Shown: piece by piece, positions 42,201-51,227 of the stretch
How positions within the stretch are numbered: the stretch's first letter is position 1
How the letters are laid out: each line of letters begins with the position of its first letter
From: an uncultured Clostridia bacterium
Lineage (GTDB): Bacteria > Bacillota > Clostridia > Christensenellales > Borkfalkiaceae
Direction of reading: 5' to 3'
Assembly (NCBI GenBank): GCA_947587085.1
Contig: CANPXX010000003.1
Location: 1-56,273 of the forward strand
Length of the DNA stretch: 56,273 nt
Position numbers and translations under genes: made by a program
Notes under the pieces: generated by a model
Seen by the model: only the letters and a program-made list of their open reading frames with translations
Database searches by the model: none
What the model was told of the DNA's origin: nothing

Positions 42201-45200
42201 CCTGCCAGACCGCCGTGACTGCAATGGTCTGATCCTTGAACCGATGCCATTCATCGGTGAGAGAGCTATACACGTTGCCGTCGATGTCTCGGAAGCCGAC
42301 GAGCTCCTTCACATGCGTTTTCGTTATGTCGCGCGCGCCGATGTGCAATTCGCGGTCGCCCGAACCATAGACGTAATCGAAGGAGTACGTCCACATACCG
42401 TCTTCCTCTTCGTATCCCTCGATTTCGTATTCGCTCGTGATGACGATGTGATATTGTCTGCCGCGCTCGCGGGCATAGATGACGGTGTCCTTGGAGATGG
42501 GCTCCGTCGGCTTCTCCCACACCCATAGATACCCGTCCCCGACGGGCTTCTGCGCGAGCTCTTCGTCGGGATAGACGAGGTCGGCATAGAGTTCGCCCGT
42601 TTGGCTGTCGCGGACGATACTCTGCTTCGCAACGAATTCATTGTCCCGCTCGAGCTGATAGGTCACCGTGAGGAGCTGTCCTTCGAGGTAGCTCGTCGCC
42701 GTCCAATCCACCGTTTTCAGGCGCTTCGCCATGCCGCCCTCGAGCTCTTCGCTGATGGTCTTGTCGGTCTTGTCATTCGTGCCTGTATCCATCACGCCGT
42801 TCGGGTTGCGATAGAAGAGGTCGGCGGCGATGTCCACCACGCCCGCGATGGAGAGATCTGCGCCGATGGAGTCGAGGTAGCCGTCTTGGTCGGTCTTGAG
42901 GATGACGTTGATGGCATCGAAGGAACTGCTTCCCGTGATGCCCGCGCCGTTGAGAACGAGCTTCCACGTATTGTTGGCAAGATCGGACCCCGTGAGCTCA
43001 TAACCGCAAGAATTGACAAACTTACGGAAGAGCGCGCCGAGATCCTGCGGTCCCGCCTCGCTCCCCGTGCCCGAGCCGCTCGAACTGCCGACCTTCCCCA
43101 TGATCTCGCCCATCACGGTTTCGCTGAGGTTGAAGGCGAAACAGAGGGTGTTCATGTAGTCCTTCATGAAGTTGTCGAGCGGCAACATGCGGTACACGAC
43201 TTCGGGAGCGGGAAGGTTCTCCTCCTTGCTTCCGTTGAAGTGGGTGATCTGCGTGCGCTTCATGTAGAGGAGCATCCCCTCGTCCTTGCGCGGGCTCTCC
43301 TTGATGGTGAGATCGAGCGTGGTGTCGCCCTTGATGATGTCCGCGTCGCCGAGGAGTCCTCCGAGCGTGTTGTGCACGCCATCATATTCGAGACGCGCGT
43401 TGATGCCCACTCTGCCGTCCTCGTCGATGGTGATCGAGACTGCGAGCACTTTGATCGTGATCTTTTCGAGGTTCCAATCGCCGAGGTGGAGGTTGAGCGA
43501 CGCATTGCCGTCGATATAGAAATTGTCGTTGAGCACATACCGATGCGCCGCCTGTTCGCCCGAGATGATCTCGCCCGTGCGCGCGCCCTGTGCGTCCACG
43601 CCGTGCGTGATGCTCTTCGCGAGGGAGAGGATGAGCATCTCCACGCCCTGCACATCGAAATAGCCGTCCTCTGCGGGATAGATAGCGGGAACGCTCCAAT
43701 CGTTCTGTACGAGCGTCTCGCTGTCGATCCCGAGCGTGAGCCCGAGCGTCCCGCCGTCCAGCGATACTCCCTGCACGGAGAGCCCCGTCAGCATGCTCAC
43801 GCCGCCGATCGTCTTTTTGGAGAGGGAGACGGTGAGATCCTCCGCCCCTTCGCCGAAGAGCATGCCGCCGTCGAGCGCGAGCTTGAAGGTGCCGCCCGTG
43901 ACGGTCGTCTGTCCCGTCGCCTCGTCCGTGACGCTGTCGTGCGTGAACGCAAAGGAGCGCACGGCGCCGCGGCGGCCCGCTTCTTTCTCTTCGGAGGAGC
44001 CCGCCGCTTCGGTCTGCTCTTCGCTCTGCGCGTCGCCGCCGAGGTCGGGAACGTCCATATCGAGCAGGGCGAGCACGGCTTCGCCGACCGCTTTGAGGCG
44101 GGCGACCATCTCGTCCTTCTCCTCGCCCGTGCGCGTCGTGAGCTGAGACAGCCACGGCGTGACGAAATAATCGTTGACGACTTCCCACTCCACGCCGAAC
44201 ATATCCACGACGCCCGCGAGCACGGTGAGGAGTTCGTCTGCGGGCACATAGATGCGGAGCGGCTGATAGCCCTCATTGCCCTTGCCCACGGTGGAGACGG
44301 TCACATAGAAGTCGAGGTAGTTATCCTGCTCGCCGCTGAGGTCGGAATTGACCGCAACGAGTTCGAGATAGAGCGCACTGTCCACGCTCGGCACCGTGGG
44401 TGCGAGCGAGAACGCGAGCGCAACGTAGATGTCGGGATCGACGTAGAAATTCTTCGTCGCGGGGTCGAGGTGGAAGGGAAGCAGATCGCCCTCCGCCGCC
44501 GCGCCCGCATTGTAGCGCACGCTTCCTTCGAAGTTGTAGCGGACCCCCTCGGGATATTCCTGCTGAGCGCCCTCCGCGTCGAGATAGGTCGCCGCCTTCA
44601 CCGTACCGCCGAAGGTGAGGCTGAGGTTTTGCGCGCCGAGCAATCCGACCGCCGCGCCCGCATAGTCGAGGAGGTCTTTGAGATCCTCCTGCCCGAGGAG
44701 GGCGATGTCTGCGGGGAATGCGGGAAGTTCGCCCGCATAGGCGTCCGCGCCGATCTCGCCATAGAGGTTGATGACCGTCCCGTCGGGTTCCCCCACCGTC
44801 GTGGTGAGGTCGAGCGCGAGGGCGAGCCCGCCGTCCGACGCGATGAGGTCTGCCGTGAACACGCCGAGCTTGACCGCGAGCAGCCCGTCCTTCTTCTCGG
44901 AGGGCGCAAACGAGATTCCGCCGAGCAGGGAGGAGAGCCCGAAGGCGTCCGCGCTCTCGGTGAGCGCCTGCCCGCCTTTCATGAGCCCGAGAAGATCTTT
45001 TGCGCTCTTTATCGCGGGAAGCATTTCCGCACCGTCTGCGATCTCTCCCACGAGCGCGTAAATTCTGTTATAGAGGGCGACGAACGCCTCGTCGAGCGAG
45101 GAAAGCTCGGCGGGGACGATCTCCGCTCCCACCTCGCCGTATGCGAAGCGCACCTTCGCGCCGTCGTATGCGATGAGGATGTCGTGCACGGTGCCGCCCG

Positions 45201-48200
45201 CGCAGAGCGTCGCGTCGAGGGAGAGCGAGAAGCCCTCCTTCCACGAGAGATACCCCTTGCGGATCTCAAGCTGAACCGTCGTCTTGCCGATGTTCACCTC
45301 GATGTCGCCCTTCGTCAAGACGATCTGCTCGTCTCGCACGATGGCGGGCACCCGCGCAAGGAGCGGACGGAGGTCCGCATACTCCTCCGCGGCGATGTCG
45401 AGGTCGGGCGCACTGCCCTTGACGATGCGGAGGGAGACGCCGAACGCCTCCGCGGTGATGCCGCCCGCATTCACATCGAGGGTCACGTTCGCGTCCTTCC
45501 CCTCCTTCACGAAGTCGGGAAGGAGCGCATTGAGGAGTTTTGCCCCCATCACGGTGACGCGAAGGTTCCCCGCGCCGTCCTCGAGGGCGACGAGGTCGCC
45601 GAAGCGCAACGCGAGCACGGAGGTAAGGAGATCAGTCTCCTCTTCGCCCGGCTCCTCGTCGGTGAGCAGGGAAGAGACGAGCCCCGTCACATCCTCCACA
45701 TTCGCTTTGAGTTTGAGCGTATCCACCGTGAGGTACACCTTCTTCTCCGAATACACGAAGGAAATGGTCTTGTGTACCGTCTTATAGGTGAGGTCCACCG
45801 TGCCCGAGACGGCGATGTCGTTGAGGTCGAGAAGGAGAACTCCCTGCACGGCGAGGTCGCCCGTGTGATAGTCGAGCTCCGCGCGGAGATACCCTTCCCC
45901 GAACAGGTCGATGAGACTCTCCGCATACGGCAGGATGTCGGTATATCCATTCGTATCGCATACGAACGGTTCGCCCTTTGCGATCTCGAGCGTCACGCCA
46001 TATGCGCTCGCCGCGATAGTATCTCCTATCGTTACGTCCACTTCGCCCAACGCGAACTCCAAGCCGAACGCTTCCAACAGCTCCGTCCCCGCAACCGCGA
46101 GCGCGAGCGCGCCGTCCGCCTCTTTCAGCGTGACGAGCTTCCCGAAGTCCAGACCGAACACCTGCGCCAAGATATCCTGCGAGGCATTGTCCTCCTTCGG
46201 CACGTTCAAAAGTTCTGTGACGAGCGAGATCGCCTCCTGCGCTCCCGCCTTTACTTTTATGCCGTCGAGATCGAGATATACAATTCCCTGTTCGAACGAT
46301 ACCCCGATGCTCTTCTCCGCTTTCCCATAGACGAGCGTCACCGTTCCGCCGACCCTCGTCGAGGACAACTCTTCTAAATCGAGCTGTACGCCGAGGTCTG
46401 CGCGCACCTGCAACTTCTCGCTCTCATAGTTCGCTTTTACCGACAAATTCTCCGCTTCGAGAAGATCGATCACCTTCTCCACGGAGGGAAGAATGGCGGT
46501 ATAACCGTTCGTATCGCACACGAACGGTTCGCCCTTCGCGATCTCAAGCGTCACGCCATATGCGCTCGCCGCGATAGTATCTCCGATCGTTACGTCCACT
46601 TCGCCCAGCGCGAACTTCACGCCGAACGCTTCCAACAGCTCCGTCCCCGCCACCGCGAGCGTGAGCGCGCCGTCCGCCTCTTTCAGCGTGACGAGCTTCC
46701 CGAAGTTCAGCCCGAATACCTGCGCCAAGATATCCTGCGAGGCATCGTCCTCCTTCGGCACGCTCATGAGCTCCGTAACGAGGGAGATCGCCTCCTGGGC
46801 TCCCGCCTTTACTTTGATGCCGTCGAGATCGAGATATACAATTCCCTGTTCGAACGACACCCCGATGCTCTTCTCCGCCTTGCCATAGACGAGCGTCACC
46901 GTACCGCCGACCCTCGTCGAGGACAGCTCTTCTAAATCGAGCTGTACGCCGAGGTCTGCGTACACCTGCAACTTCTCGCTCTCATAGTTTGCCTTCACCG
47001 ACAGGTTCTCCGCTTCGAGAAGGTCGATCACCTTCTCCACGGAGGGAAGAATAGCGGTATACCCATTCGTATCGCATACGAACGGTTCGCCCTTTGTCAC
47101 GTCTATTTCTGCGCCGAGCGCCTTCGCATGAAGTCCGTCCCCGACGGTGAGTTCTACCTCCCCCGCCTCGAAGTCGAGCCCCAATGCCTTCAACAGCTCG
47201 GTGCCCTTGACGGAGACGCTCAACGTGCCGTCCGCCGCGCCCACGGAGACCACCGCTCCGAAGTCGAGGGAGAAGAGGCGCTCCAATAGAGACTGTGCAT
47301 TGGAATCGCTCTCGGGAATCTTGATGAATTGTTCGACGAGGGTGACGATCTCATCCACGCCCGCCTGTACCTTAATGCCGTCGAGGTCGAGATAGACGAC
47401 CCCTTTCTCCAAGGCAAGACGCACCTGTTTGCTTACCGTCTTATAGGTGAGGTCCACCGTGCCCGAGACGGCAATGTCGTTGAGGTCGAGAAGGAGAACT
47501 CCTTGCACGGCGAGGTCGCCCGTATGATAGTCGAGCTCCGCATGGAGATACCCTTCCCCGAACAGGTCGATGAGGCTCTCCGCATACGGCAGGATGTCGG
47601 TATAGCCGTTCGTATCGCATACGAACGGTTCGCCCTTCGCGATCTCGAGCGTCACGCCATACGCGCTCGCCGCGATAGTATCTCCGATCGTTACGTCCAC
47701 TTCGCCCAGCGCGAACTTCACGCCGAACGCTTCCAACAGCTCCGTCCCCGCCACCGCGAGCGTGAGCGCGCCGTCCGCCTCTTTCAGCGTGACGAGCTTC
47801 CCGAAGTTCAGCCCGAATACCTGCGCCAAGATATCCTGCGAGGCATCGTCCTCCTTCGGCACGCTCATGAGCTCCGTAACGAGGGAGATCGCCTCCTGGG
47901 CTCCCGCCTTTACTTTGATGCCGTCGAGATCGAGATATACAATTCCCTGTTCGAACGACACCCCGATGCTCTTCTCCGCCTTGCCATAGACGAGCGTCAC
48001 CGTACCGCCGACCCTCGTCGAGGACAGCTCTTCTAAATCGAGCTGTACGCCGAGGTCTGCGTACACCTGCAACTTCTCGCTCTCATAGTTTGCCTTCACC
48101 GACAGGTTCTCCGCTTCGAGAAGGTCGATCACCTTCTCCACGGAGGGAAGAATAGCGGTATACCCATTCGTATCGCATACGAACGGTTCGCCCTTTGTCA

Positions 48201-50343
48201 CGTCTATTTCTGCGCCGAGCGCCTTCGCATGAAGTCCGTCCCCGACGGTGAGCTCTACCTCCCCCGCCTCAAAGTCGATTCCCAATGCCTTCAACAGCTC
48301 GGTGCCGTGGAGGAGCAGGGAGAGACGGGCGCCGTCCTCCGAGAGGACGAAGTTGTCGGCAAACCCCGGCGTAAAAAGGGCGTCGAGCGCCCGATTCACG
48401 AGCGCGGAGGCATCGACGTCGGCGTCGAGTTCGGGAAGCGCTATAAACCGCTGAATGAGAGCGAGCGCGTCCGCCGTTTCCGCCATCACCTTTACGCCGT
48501 CGAGATCGAGATAGATCGCGCCGTCCGTGAAGGCGAGATCGACGCGCTTGGAGCCCACCCCTTGGACGCTCACCTCCGCAAAGCCGCGCAGGGCAAACGG
48601 GTCGAGAGCGATCTCCAGCTCGCCGCCCAGCGCGAGCGTGCCGTTTTCGTACGAGAACTGTACGGCGAGCTCGCCGGAAGTGAAGAGGTCGATGAGCTCC
48701 CCCGCATACGGGACGAGGTCGATAAAGACGGCCTTCTCCTCCTCGGTGAGCGGGGCAGGTCCCTCGTCGCCGAAGGCGAGCTCCGCGCCGAGATCGACGC
48801 CCGCAACGGAGAGCTGTGCCGAGACCTTTCCGAGGGAGACGGAGCCGTCCTCGGCGAGGACGAATTGGAATTGCAGAGGGATGCGGATGCCGAACAGCTC
48901 GAGCTCGCTCGTGAGCACGGCGTTCGTATCGGTGACTGTGAACTCGCCGCCCGCGAGCTGTCCGAGGAGCGCCTCGGTGTCGAGCGAAATGCCTTCGCCC
49001 TCCCCCGCCGTGAGACCGCCGACGAGCTCCATGAGCCCTTCCACGCCCGCCTTCGCCTTGACGCCGTCGAGGTCGAGATACACTTCGTCGCCCGCGTACC
49101 AGACGTACACGTTCCCGATGCGGGCGCGCACGTCCATCGTCGTGATGTCGAGGTACACCTCGCCCGAAACGGGCGTTCCGTTCACGGTGAGCCCGAGGTC
49201 GAACACGACGGGACCCGTGAGAACGCCGCCGAACGCCTCGGCGAGGCAATCGACGACGGTGAGCTCCTCTTCGACGGGACCCTGCATGATGGGCGCCTCC
49301 GCCGCTTCGCGGAAGAACTCATCGTATGCGGGGCTGTAAGAGCGCTCGGTGTTGTATTCGTATTCCGTATGGGATGTGGAGGTGCAGGGCGCCGCGATGG
49401 GACCGTACTTTGCGCTGTACGACTCCTCGATGTCTGTGGCAAAGACCTGCCAATTTTCGTCGAAGGTGAACGAGACGCTGATCGAATCGAATACGGGCGC
49501 TTCGGGAAGTCCGCCCGTGAAGATCATCTGGTTCGCATAGTAAGCGGTCGCACCCTTGGTGATCGTGCCGCCCTCCGTCGTCTCCTCCCATGTCTCGGGT
49601 TTGAGATCGTAGCGGATGGTGTACATCCCGTTGTCGAGCGCTACGACGTCCGAACAGGACTGCACGGTATTTTCCTCGATGACGTACACGCTCAGCTCGT
49701 ATGCGGGAAGTCCGTTCTTTGCCTTGAAGCCGTCCGCGCCGCCGATCTCCATGTCGCGGTACACTTCATCCTTCCACACCGTGTTGAGACCGTCGTAGGT
49801 GGAGCTCCCCCCCGCGGGCTTGCGCCAGATCACGCGGTCGAGGTCCTTCATGTAACAGAACTGGCTCGCCGCGCTCACGATGCTGCTTGAAGTGAGGTCG
49901 GCAGAGATGAGGACGCCCTCGTTGTACTGCTTATACGTCTCGATCTTCTGCTGGATGACGGTATCCACCACGCCGTGCATCTCGCCGTACCAATGCTCCT
50001 GCTGGGAGAACTTCCAATTGAGGCGGGCGAAGATGTCGATGCCCGTATAGTTCGCCTCGGGGGTGAACAGCTCCCCCTCTTCGACGGCGTGCACCACCGA
50101 GCCGTAGCTCAGATCGACGTTGTTGAGGCTCGCTTCCTGCATGAAGATGGAACCGACGGCAAACCCGCCGATTCCCATTACGAGCGCCGCGGAGAGAAGC
50201 GCCACCGCCTTCGTCTTGCGGCGGGACGTCCAACTCTTCAGGCGGATGCCATGTTTTTTGGATCTTACGATGCGCGGTTGCTTCTTGGTTTTGAGGGGTT
50301 TCAACCCCTCCTCCTCCGCGACGATATCGTGTTTCGACCTCAT
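39295..50343 (-). CDS. Giant membrane-anchored repeat protein, unknown function
   Basis: 3,682 aa from the ATG at 50341-50343 (MRSKHDIVAEEEG), which has AGGAGACAAT upstream; the track ATG at 50439 overlaps the promoter. Order: basic cytoplasmic N-terminus of about 48 residues, one membrane segment (AVALLSAALVMGIGGFAVGSIF), a unique region, then about seven tandem repeats of 181-192 residues, each starting near VYLDLDGIKVKAG and containing EPFVCDTNGYT (five copies), then further beta-rich domains (about residues 1500-2600). The last 1,100 residues contain InlB/Flg_new-like modules (VTFEVNGVRST...EGYTFRDWG). No LPxTG. It is probably tethered by the N-terminal signal anchor and exposed outside. 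Close DNA repeats inside make assembly errors possible. Confidence 0.85.
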   Translation of the reverse strand: MRSKHDIVAEEEGLKPLKTKKQPRIVRSKKHGIRLKSWTSRRKTKAVALLSAALVMGIGGFAVGSIFMQEASLNNVDLSYGSVVHAVEEGELFTPEANYTGIDIFARLNWKFSQQEHWYGEMHGVVDTVIQQKIETYKQYNEGVLISADLTSSSIVSAASQFCYMKDLDRVIWRKPAGGSSTYDGLNTVWKDEVYRDMEIGGADGFKAKNGLPAYELSVYVIEENTVQSCSDVVALDNGMYTIRYDLKPETWEETTEGGTITKGATAYYANQMIFTGGLPEAPVFDSISVSFTFDENWQVFATDIEESYSAKYGPIAAPCTSTSHTEYEYNTERSYSPAYDEFFREAAEAPIMQGPVEEELTVVDCLAEAFGGVLTGPVVFDLGLTVNGTPVSGEVYLDITTMDVRARIGNVYVWYAGDEVYLDLDGVKAKAGVEGLMELVGGLTAGEGEGISLDTEALLGQLAGGEFTVTDTNAVLTSELELFGIRIPLQFQFVLAEDGSVSLGKVSAQLSVAGVDLGAELAFGDEGPAPLTEEEKAVFIDLVPYAGELIDLFTSGELAVQFSYENGTLALGGELEIALDPFALRGFAEVSVQGVGSKRVDLAFTDGAIYLDLDGVKVMAETADALALIQRFIALPELDADVDASALVNRALDALFTPGFADNFVLSEDGARLSLLLHGTELLKALGIDFEAGEVELTVGDGLHAKALGAEIDVTKGEPFVCDTNGYTAILPSVEKVIDLLEAENLSVKANYESEKLQVYADLGVQLDLEELSSTRVGGTVTLVYGKAEKSIGVSFEQGIVYLDLDGIKVKAGAQEAISLVTELMSVPKEDDASQDILAQVFGLNFGKLVTLKEADGALTLAVAGTELLEAFGVKFALGEVDVTIGDTIAASAYGVTLEIAKGEPFVCDTNGYTDILPYAESLIDLFGEGYLHAELDYHTGDLAVQGVLLLDLNDIAVSGTVDLTYKTVSKQVRLALEKGVVYLDLDGIKVQAGVDEIVTLVEQFIKIPESDSNAQSLLERLFSLDFGAVVSVGAADGTLSVSVKGTELLKALGLDFEAGEVELTVGDGLHAKALGAEIDVTKGEPFVCDTNGYTAILPSVEKVIDLLEAENLSVKANYESEKLQVYADLGVQLDLEELSSTRVGGTVTLVYGKAEKSIGVSFEQGIVYLDLDGIKVKAGAQEAISLVTELMSVPKEDDASQDILAQVFGLNFGKLVTLKEADGALTLAVAGTELLEAFGVKFALGEVDVTIGDTIAASAYGVTLEIAKGEPFVCDTNGYTAILPSVEKVIDLLEAENLSVKANYESEKLQVRADLGVQLDLEELSSTRVGGTVTLVYGKAEKSIGVSFEQGIVYLDLDGIKVKAGAQEAISLVTELLNVPKEDNASQDILAQVFGLDFGKLVTLKEADGALALAVAGTELLEAFGLEFALGEVDVTIGDTIAASAYGVTLEIAKGEPFVCDTNGYTDILPYAESLIDLFGEGYLRAELDYHTGDLAVQGVLLLDLNDIAVSGTVDLTYKTVHKTISFVYSEKKVYLTVDTLKLKANVEDVTGLVSSLLTDEEPGEEETDLLTSVLALRFGDLVALEDGAGNLRVTVMGAKLLNALLPDFVKEGKDANVTLDVNAGGITAEAFGVSLRIVKGSAPDLDIAAEEYADLRPLLARVPAIVRDEQIVLTKGDIEVNIGKTTVQLEIRKGYLSWKEGFSLSLDATLCAGGTVHDILIAYDGAKVRFAYGEVGAEIVPAELSSLDEAFVALYNRIYALVGEIADGAEMLPAIKSAKDLLGLMKGGQALTESADAFGLSSLLGGISFAPSEKKDGLLAVKLGVFTADLIASDGGLALALDLTTTVGEPDGTVINLYGEIGADAYAGELPAFPADIALLGQEDLKDLLDYAGAAVGLLGAQNLSLTFGGTVKAATYLDAEGAQQEYPEGVRYNFEGSVRYNAGAAAEGDLLPFHLDPATKNFYVDPDIYVALAFSLAPTVPSVDSALYLELVAVNSDLSGEQDNYLDFYVTVSTVGKGNEGYQPLRIYVPADELLTVLAGVVDMFGVEWEVVNDYFVTPWLSQLTTRTGEEKDEMVARLKAVGEAVLALLDMDVPDLGGDAQSEEQTEAAGSSEEKEAGRRGAVRSFAFTHDSVTDEATGQTTVTGGTFKLALDGGMLFGEGAEDLTVSLSKKTIGGVSMLTGLSVQGVSLDGGTLGLTLGIDSETLVQNDWSVPAIYPAEDGYFDVQGVEMLILSLAKSITHGVDAQGARTGEIISGEQAAHRYVLNDNFYIDGNASLNLHLGDWNLEKITIKVLAVSITIDEDGRVGINARLEYDGVHNTLGGLLGDADIIKGDTTLDLTIKESPRKDEGMLLYMKRTQITHFNGSKEENLPAPEVVYRMLPLDNFMKDYMNTLCFAFNLSETVMGEIMGKVGSSSGSGTGSEAGPQDLGALFRKFVNSCGYELTGSDLANNTWKLVLNGAGITGSSSFDAINVILKTDQDGYLDSIGADLSIAGVVDIAADLFYRNPNGVMDTGTNDKTDKTISEELEGGMAKRLKTVDWTATSYLEGQLLTVTYQLERDNEFVAKQSIVRDSQTGELYADLVYPDEELAQKPVGDGYLWVWEKPTEPISKDTVIYARERGRQYHIVITSEYEIEGYEEEDGMWTYSFDYVYGSGDRELHIGARDITKTHVKELVGFRDIDGNVYSSLTDEWHRFKDQTIAVTAVWQDVVFTVTFEVNGVRSTDSGICGETIDYPETNVKEGYTFRDWGTDAAPATFSAETEDLFLTAQYDANQYPVTLVSEYAIEWEGGSFELQEGGEYDGKYVLRTTLTYDVAFPLPDNYKNEQIGKVLRGFRRVNDKNLYAFALPNVLTETVFTAEWEEVGVDVRFVVKEENGGESVVGTSNLHVGESIESFPAVPSRNGYTGRWNLEPNEEGKYLVTGPMTIEAVYTPITYVIYEYSRFEVTGFKQILQEFDYDGVTGKAYYMRKLLYVYDSGKLILEDGSNVVPGEGVETPGYEFDGFYTARLGDGEPVDIQRPVKELFNSLVADVFRFNVGDGEGEGLEGKNVLYAHWIDKTVTVRLFSELSFASEQGSVSGKGNYCDRTFYDKYVLDFVPTLKNATAGYRFLGWFYNASQGGADADWRLVEDVEQFRDKDAGKTYDAELYALWISEIDVKVTEVYKDGGSLHHINGSVTGGEPAGGKSKDIYTSLGVQRVLQGVYVGVTDGTKDTFKSGKLQEINDSGKFESGGMTSAKFVVKGALDYGGMVVQATFTYSQGGAEKKLYMVDGSVVSGNTYTVRYFTKPNGEQVGEVANVRVPYTGTFTQSDLKNIDFSTVPNHVLVLDSSSATYTDDLAKANGIEAPQLREGYTAFWAHTAVMGDMNVYPSYGGDLQEVVFRSAYRFSASWEEERGEDGQPTGFWLYHTTMRAGSYVQFLANGVSFAPAEEVPVGGVIINIPAAAEIPKVGGVREGHWDKSSVDIGEYGTVFRAVYDADRIFYLSAQRYTLDGESYEANVEYAVEFESELTLPTPSMEGYTFLGWYKKVGDGSNVSWERVEKLTLAATYTETHVEALWMLDLSVEIKSVDKHYNYDWDRTYTHKIDAEVTGGTFIGGPAAEGSVRVHYRYYVNNNTNDEPNTSDVEYDRVGTDAYADSCTIKKAGNKTHGHVAVYVVFTCGDNITHTSETVYACKAF
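45715..49100 (-). repeat. In-gene array of about 550-bp repeats
   Basis: The marker GCCGTCGAG(A/G)TCGAGATA (encoding YLDLDG) recurs at 49062, 48497, 47920, 47377, 46819 and 46261, and a diverged copy lies near 45715, giving periods of 565, 577, 543, 558, 558 and 546 bp. Stretches 46560-47150 and 47661-48251 are nearly identical at an offset of 1,101 bp, and 45782-46000 closely matches 47441-47659 at an offset of 1,659 bp. Every period is a multiple of three or close to one, so the frame stays intact. Confidence 0.9.
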
Positions 50344-50429
50344 ATTGTCTCCTGTTCGATACGTGTTCGGGCGTCTGTCCCCTGCCCGTATGACGGAAAG
50401 CTGCCTTTGTAATATTTTTTTATGACATG

Positions 50430-50458
50430 ATTGTACCATGTTTATGACGGTGTGTCAA
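50430..50458 (-). promoter_or_regulatory. Sigma-A promoter of the giant gene
   Basis: TTGACA (50453-50458), 17 nt, TACAAT (50430-50435) on the minus strand. The leader of about 80 nt includes a short CGGGC/GCCCG hairpin. Confidence 0.75.
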
Positions 50459-50509
50459 CGAAAAAGACGAAATTTTTCAAACTTTTTCACAAGATCGCCC
50501 GTCTTTTTT

Positions 50510-50543
50510 CCCGAAAAAGAAAGATCCACCCCATAGGGGTGGA
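50510..50543 (-). terminator. Terminator of the ABC importer operon
   Basis: TCCACCCC-TAT-GGGGTGGA 8-bp stem followed by TCTTTCTTTTT on the minus strand, 10 nt after the ATPase stop. Confidence 0.85.
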
Positions 50544-50552
50544 AATTCTGTC

Positions 50553-51227
50553 TCACGGCTTCGGCTGTGCGAGGATGCGGATGAGGTCGTCCTCGAGGGG
50601 AGGGCGGGCGAAGAAGTCCCGCGGCGGGTCGCCCTCCGCCGAGAGGTCGGCGGCTATCTCCCCCCGTTTCAGCACGATCACGCGGTGCGCGAGGACAGCC
50701 GCCTCGTGCACGTCGTGCGTGACGAACACGATGGTCTCCCCGCGCTCCCGCCAGAGGGAGGCGACGAGCCCGACGAGCGAATGTTTCAGGGCGAGGTCGA
50801 GCGAGGAGAACGGCTCGTCCATGAGCAGGGTCTCGTGCGGGTAGAGAAAGGCGCGGGCGATGGCGACGCGTTGGCGCTCCCCGCCCGAGAGAGAGCGCGG
50901 CAGCCGCTTCTCCTTTCCCGCCAATCCCACGCGGGCGAGCATGCCGCCGATTCCCCCCCACATCGGCTTGGGCAGGACGAACCGCAGATTCCCCTCCACG
51001 GTGAGGTTGGGCAAGAGCTTGGGGTCCTGAAAGAGATAGGAGACGCGTCCGCCGCCCTCCCTCTCCCCCTCGAAGGGAAGAGTTCCCGCGAGCACGCCGA
51101 GGAGCGTGCTCTTGCCCGCCCCGCTCTCGCCGAGCACCGCCGCGATCTTCCCCTCTTCGAGCGCGAGGTCGATCGCGTTGAGCGCGACCGTTTCGCCGTA
51201 CTTCTTTGTCACGCCGCGCAAGATCAT
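50553..51227 (-). CDS. ABC importer ATPase (SsuB/TauB-like)
   Basis: 224 aa from the ATG at 51225-51227 (MILRGVTKKYG), which overlaps the permease stop (ATGA); the track start lies inside the permease. Walker A LGESGAGKSTLL, Q-loop LFQDPKLLPN, signature RSLSGGERQRVAIARAF, Walker B LLMDEPFSSLD, and the H-switch VTHDVHEA. It belongs to the nitrate/sulfonate/taurine and HMP-type importer group. Last gene of the operon. The protein is short for the group (often 240-260 aa) because of a trimmed C-terminus. Confidence 0.93.
   Translation of the reverse strand: MILRGVTKKYGETVALNAIDLALEEGKIAAVLGESGAGKSTLLGVLAGTLPFEGEREGGGRVSYLFQDPKLLPNLTVEGNLRFVLPKPMWGGIGGMLARVGLAGKEKRLPRSLSGGERQRVAIARAFLYPHETLLMDEPFSSLDLALKHSLVGLVASLWRERGETIVFVTHDVHEAAVLAHRVIVLKRGEIAADLSAEGDPPRDFFARPPLEDDLIRILAQPKP

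Noticed and set aside
42601-46377. Plus-strand ORF of 1,258 aa antisense to the giant gene
   Set aside because: Low-complexity, Arg/Glu/Leu-rich product repeating with the sense repeats. It arises from GC-rich third positions and has no ribosome-binding site or domain.
45947-48186. Regular palindromic repeats as a CRISPR array
   Set aside because: Period of about 558 bp, inside a coding frame, and the intervening sequence is itself repeated.
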